From assembly GCA_015847255.1 (NCBI GenBank), contig JADLZK010007305.1, forward strand, positions 496,001 through 560,000: a stretch of DNA of 64,000 nucleotides, given 5' to 3'. The DNA comes from Hyparrhenia diplandra. Lineage: Eukaryota > Streptophyta > Magnoliopsida > Poales > Poaceae. The notes under the pieces were generated by a model. That model ran no database searches, had not been told where the DNA came from, and saw only the letters and a list, made by a program, of their open reading frames with translations. Positions within the stretch are counted from its first letter, which is position 1. Every line of letters begins with the position of its first letter. Of the stretch, positions 60,537 to 64,000 are shown one piece after another. The position numbers and the translations under genes were made by a program.

Positions 60537-61680
60537 ATGGCTACCCAATCAAATTCCCAAAACCCCCAAAACTCAGACCTTGACAAACTCTTGTGGGATT
60601 TCATCAATGACCCACTTGAAGTCGAGATTGAAGAAGAGCTAGAAGCCGAGATTCAAGAAGTTGTTGATTTAGAGGTTGCTCACTGGGTGGTAATAATACC
60701 GGTCGGCGTCGAAGTGGGACTCGAAGGTACATTGATCGGAATCGGGAAGAAGCAAACAGGAGGTTACAAGTCGATTATTCGCGACAAACCCGGTATACAC
60801 CGATGCTCAATTCAGGCGGAGGTTTAGGATGAGGGAGGCCTCTATTTGAGCGTATTGTGCACACCCTTGGTGAGTGGTCTCCATATTTTCGAGATCGTAG
60901 ATGCCTTTGGCAAGGTGGTTTTTCACCTTTAATTAAGTGCACGCAGCAGCCTATGCGAATGTTGGCCTATGGCGACCCCCCGCAGCACCTATTAGATGAA
61001 GGTTTAAGGATTCTTTGAAAGCACCGCCATTGAGTGCTTGACTAAATTTGTGAAAGGCATTAGAGTGAAATTTGGTAATATCTAAGAAGACCCACTCAAG
61101 AAGACATCCGGTTACTACATGTAAGTGAAGCTCGCGGCTTTCCTGGAATGTTAGGGAGTCTTGATTGTATGCATTGGCATTGGAAGAGTTGTCCGATTGC
61201 TTGAAAGGCCAATATACTCGTGGTGATCAAGGAGTGTCGACAATCATGCTTGAAGTACCGCCTCTCATGATTTGTGGATATGGCATGCTTTTTTTTGGTG
61301 TTCTGGTTCAAACAATGACCTTAATGTCTTGAATCGGTCACCATTGTTTACAAACATATTACAAGGCCGGGCTCCTACGAGTTCGGTTTTAAAGTGAATG
61401 GGAATCGTACAATATGGGGTACTACCTAGCTGATGGCATCTACCCCGAGTGGGCAACCTTTGTCAAGACAATCCCTTTGCCTTATAGTCGAAAACACAAA
61501 TTATTTGCAAAATTTCAAGAAGCTGCAAGAAAAGATGTTGAACGGGCTTTTGGGGTATTGCAAGCTCGATTCGCTATAGTAAGAGAGCACACGACGTTTT
61601 TTGGAAAGAAGAAACACTTGCAGATATCATGTACGCTTGCATAATTCTCGCACAACATGATAGTCGAAGATGAGAGGGAT
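60537..61680 (+). pseudogene. Harbinger DDE transposase (decayed)
   Basis: The ATG at 60537 opens MATQSNSQNPQNSDLDKLLW and an acidic stretch. The frame shifts near 60690 and 60780. RFRMREA (about 60825), then TAAMRMLAYGDP-like codons, GFPGMLGSLDCMHWHWKSCP (about 61137, first Asp at 61163-61165), SGSNNDLNVLNRSPLFTNIL (about 61308, second Asp) and DVERAFGVLQARFAI (61534-61578, Glu) mark the DDE catalytic core. GYYLADGIYPEWATFVKTIP precedes the Glu block as in all PIF/Harbinger transposases. The enzyme would cut and paste the element. All three acidic residues are encoded but the frame is interrupted. Confidence 0.88.
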
Positions 61681-62694
61681 TCCTATCCCGTGCAATGGCA
61701 CACCAACTACGAGGAGTACAATATCCAAGATGAAGATGCTCACTATGATCGTGGAAGCTCTCAACCTTTGGCAGGGGTTCAACCATGGCCCCTGTTTATG
61801 AATTCTCTAGAGTACTAGAAGCAAAACGAGGCCATACATGATCGAGAAAAGCATCATCAACTCAAGGCTGATTTGGTGGAGCACTTATGGCAAAAGTTCG
61901 GGCAGCAGCAACCTTAGCTTCATATTTCGCTTAGCGATAGGTCACTTTATTTGTAATTTTTTTTCAGTTGTAAACCATTTACCGCTAGGTCTCTAATCTG
62001 TACTCCTTGTTTAATAAAATGCAAATTTGGTGAACATGTACGACACCATCCATCTTTTCTTGGACAAAGCAAAACTGATTTGCGCCACCAAATGTTATTA
62101 AAATAAAAAATTGTGCCACCGATTAAGAAAAGAAGAGCCTCACCGCCCCGCAGATCCGGTTGATGCTCGAACTCCAACCAGAAAAGCAGGTGTCGCCGCG
62201 GGCTGGAGCCGTGCGGGCTTGCCCTTCCGCGCCGTCGTCTTGGGCCGTCTGCCGGTGTTCGCTCTGGCTCGCTGCGCTAGCAAAGCAGCCCGCCCCGACG
62301 CTGCTTGAGCGGCTCGGCCGTTTGGCGCCTCGACGCCGGAGCGGAAGTGTACCGCCGGATTACGCTCGCCGAGACAACTCAAGCACATCGGTGATGGATC
62401 TACACAGTGATGCATGGTATGGTGGAGAATGGACGCCCGAGAAGATGTGCGGTGCGAGTTTGCGCTTTGCGCCGCCGCATCATAGATCCGGGAAGGGTAG
62501 GAGGAAAGGGGCGGACTTCACGATGCCGCGGGAAGGAGAGACGGGTGGGTTGGAGAGAGTTCGACGCTTTTTTTATTAGCCGTGGGTCCACCTTAGCCAC
62601 CGCTATACATTGGAACCAGGTGTGGCTAGTAGAGCACCAAATTGGAATGTCGTGTTTGCACCCAGCCACTCGTGACTATACACTGGAGCTGCTC

Positions 62695-63263
62695 CGAGAG
62701 AGCATGGAGCAAAACAGCAAAGCCAACCACTCTACAAAAGCTATCATGATGGTTTTCATGTTAAGACCCATCAAAGACTTATCTTGAACTTCCTCTCCTC
62801 GTGCAGGTACAGAAATAGGGGTAGAGCAGAGTATCCCCGAGACGTTAGCAGTAATTGGGCCTTGAAAGATGAATACTGTTTTTTGTTTATGACACAAAAA
62901 GATGAAAACTGTAGATAGAGCTCTGGTGGGAGAGGAAAGGGTAAAAGACGAGGAAAGAATGATTACACACGATGTGCTGGGGAACAGACCAACGTTCATC
63001 TGCAGCTGCGTGCAGCAGAGCCCACAACGAATGCTTCGCGTCATTTTTCCTTTCGCCCAATGGCAGTCGTGGTGGTGACTAGTTCACCTTGACCTCCATG
63101 ATTGCTCATGCTGCCGTGTTCAGAGAGACAACTGAAGAGTGTAGAGGAAACGAGGAACAGCCGCGAATGGAGTTCAATCTAAGCTTCAGACTAGAGAAAT
63201 TAAATGGTGATTTATGCATGGCCTAAATGGTTTTGCATATTCATAGTAGTACATTACTTCTTT
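62695..63263 (+). repeat. Tandem unit, type I (continuation of 57986-58652)
   Basis: TTTTCATGTTAAGACCCATC (62753), CTCCTCGTGCAGGTACAGAA (62794), GTGCTGGGGAACAGACC (62976), CTAGTTCACCTTGACCTCC (63079), TCATGCTGCCGTGTTCAGAG (63106) and ATGGTGATTTATGCATGGCC (63204) are present. Confidence 0.75.
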
Positions 63264-63722
63264 TTTTGTGTGTGTGTGAGATCATGCCGAAGAGCATTTT
63301 TCATTAAGCATAAAGAGTTTTTGAAGACAACAACACACCGCGGTGTGATACGGATACGGTAACCTGAGGTTACCGAGCCCCAGACCACGCTAAAACCAAA
63401 ATAAAACTAGAATAGAGAAGACCCATTACAGCCTTGCCAACAAAGGAGCTAAGAGTTTGTACCCAGCAATACACCAAGCATCCGCCTCTTCTATGATTTT
63501 TGCCACCACCTGTGGCACCGGGGATTGGTCCTGCCGAGAAGGTCCTTGTGTTACGCTCCTTCCACGACATCCCACAGAGGAGAAAGAAGGTGTCAAAGCC
63601 CTTGCGTGAGAACTTCGGCAACAATTTTCTGGCATTCAACCACAATGGCAGCAAAGATTCCTCTCCCAGACTCCCACCATGCTGAAATGCGTGACAAAGG
63701 ATGCAGATCATCCTGAGGTAAT
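63264..63722 (-). mobile_element. 5'-truncated LINE (C-terminal coding end)
   Basis: The T run near 63260-63268 and TTTTTCATTAAGCATAAAGA mark the 3' end. The minus strand encodes LWLNARKLLPKFSRKGFDTF, LLCGMSWKERNTRTFSA and, in a shifted frame, IIEEADAWCIAGYKLLAPLL. This is the C-terminal stretch of plant L1 ORF2 proteins after the zinc finger (W-K-x-RN-x-R-x-F). The unit sequence resumes after it at about 63723. Confidence 0.8.
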
Positions 63723-64000
63723 AATATTACACATACATACAGATGCTGAAATGGCGACCATCTGAAATGGACTTCCATGTCCCAACAAGGATCCTTGTAC
63801 GGATGAAGAGAAGAAACACGTTGCAGATCGTCTGTCCCTTCCTGTTTCAGCTGCTTTCCTAATGTTTCCTAATCCTACATATATGCATTGCCATCTTTGA
63901 TTTATTTCTCACTGGCTTCCACTCTCTGCTCTCTGGGCTGGGACTTCTTGCCTGCTAAGAGAAGAAGTTGAAGCATTATATATAGATATATGTCGATGCC
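63723..64000 (+). repeat. Tandem unit, type I, last copy (runs off the window)
   Basis: ATGCTGAAATGGCGACCATC (63742), GTACGGATGAAGAGAAG, CTTTCCTAATGTTTCCTAAT (63854), ATTGCCATCTTTGATTTATT, GAAGAAGTTGAAGCATTATA (63961) and a final TATGTCGATGCC are present. The unit continues beyond the window. Confidence 0.75.

Larger units (their letters stand above)
58653..62694 (+). mobile_element. PIF/Harbinger DNA transposon, about 4.04 kb, frameshifted
   Basis: The ends GAGCAGCTCCAATGTATGGT and CTATACACTGGAGCTGCTC match inversely with two differences over 20 bp. The element has two genes in the same direction, a Myb/SANT-like ORF1 and a DDE transposase, which is the PIF/Harbinger layout. The flanking trinucleotides are TGA and CGA rather than a clean TWA duplication, so the exact ends are uncertain by a few bases. 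Both genes are disabled. 61920-62580 is a GC-rich 3' region without a gene. Confidence 0.85.

Overview
This is plant nuclear DNA, almost certainly from a grass (Poaceae). The evidence is a Sirevirus-type Ty1/copia element with an initiator-Met tRNA primer site, a 12.9 kb Tat-lineage Ty3/gypsy element with an antisense 3' gene, a PIF/Harbinger element with Myb-like and DDE genes, L1-type LINEs, a Stowaway MITE, a CACTA element and hAT-like MITEs. I cannot name the species. There is one plausible host protein gene: a small secreted cysteine-knot (knottin-like) peptide on the minus strand near 26.7-27.2 kb. Nearly all other open reading frames are transposon remains or shadows.

Layout. The background is a tandem, same-orientation family of non-coding units of roughly 1.5-2.5 kb. 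Type I units lie near 1, 1.6-3.5, 6.2-7.1, 28, 29/45.2-47, 47.3-48.5, 48.6-49.6/54.2-55, 55.6-56.6, 58, 62.7-63.3 and 63.7-64 kb. A diverged type II lies near 4.3-5.2, 23.1-24.4 and 25.2-26.1 kb. Transposons have been dropped into this array. 7108-20679 is a decayed Sirevirus whose reverse transcriptase is split by a 3.4 kb solo-LTR-like insertion (13869-17285) and whose 3' LTR ends abruptly at a LINE tail. 21458-23040 is a retroposon containing a CACTA element. 29064-45200 is one minus-strand L1-type LINE split by a complete Tat gypsy element (31968-44820, target duplication CAAGA). 49614-54179 is a LINE holding an ORF1-only LINE-like retroposon that itself holds a hAT-like MITE, plus a second MITE. 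58653-62694 is a nearly full-length but frameshifted PIF/Harbinger element.

The paralogous units act as empty sites for one another, so many insertions can be delimited to the base with their target-site duplications. These include a 283 bp tRNA-derived SINE and at least four insertions of only 12-25 bp that are little more than a poly(A) tail. One LINE-tail insertion is shared by two units and so predates their duplication.

None of the transposon genes is intact as given. Differences between paired LTRs appear rich in small indels, so some frameshifts may be sequence errors rather than decay. Repeat boundaries without a stated target duplication are approximate.
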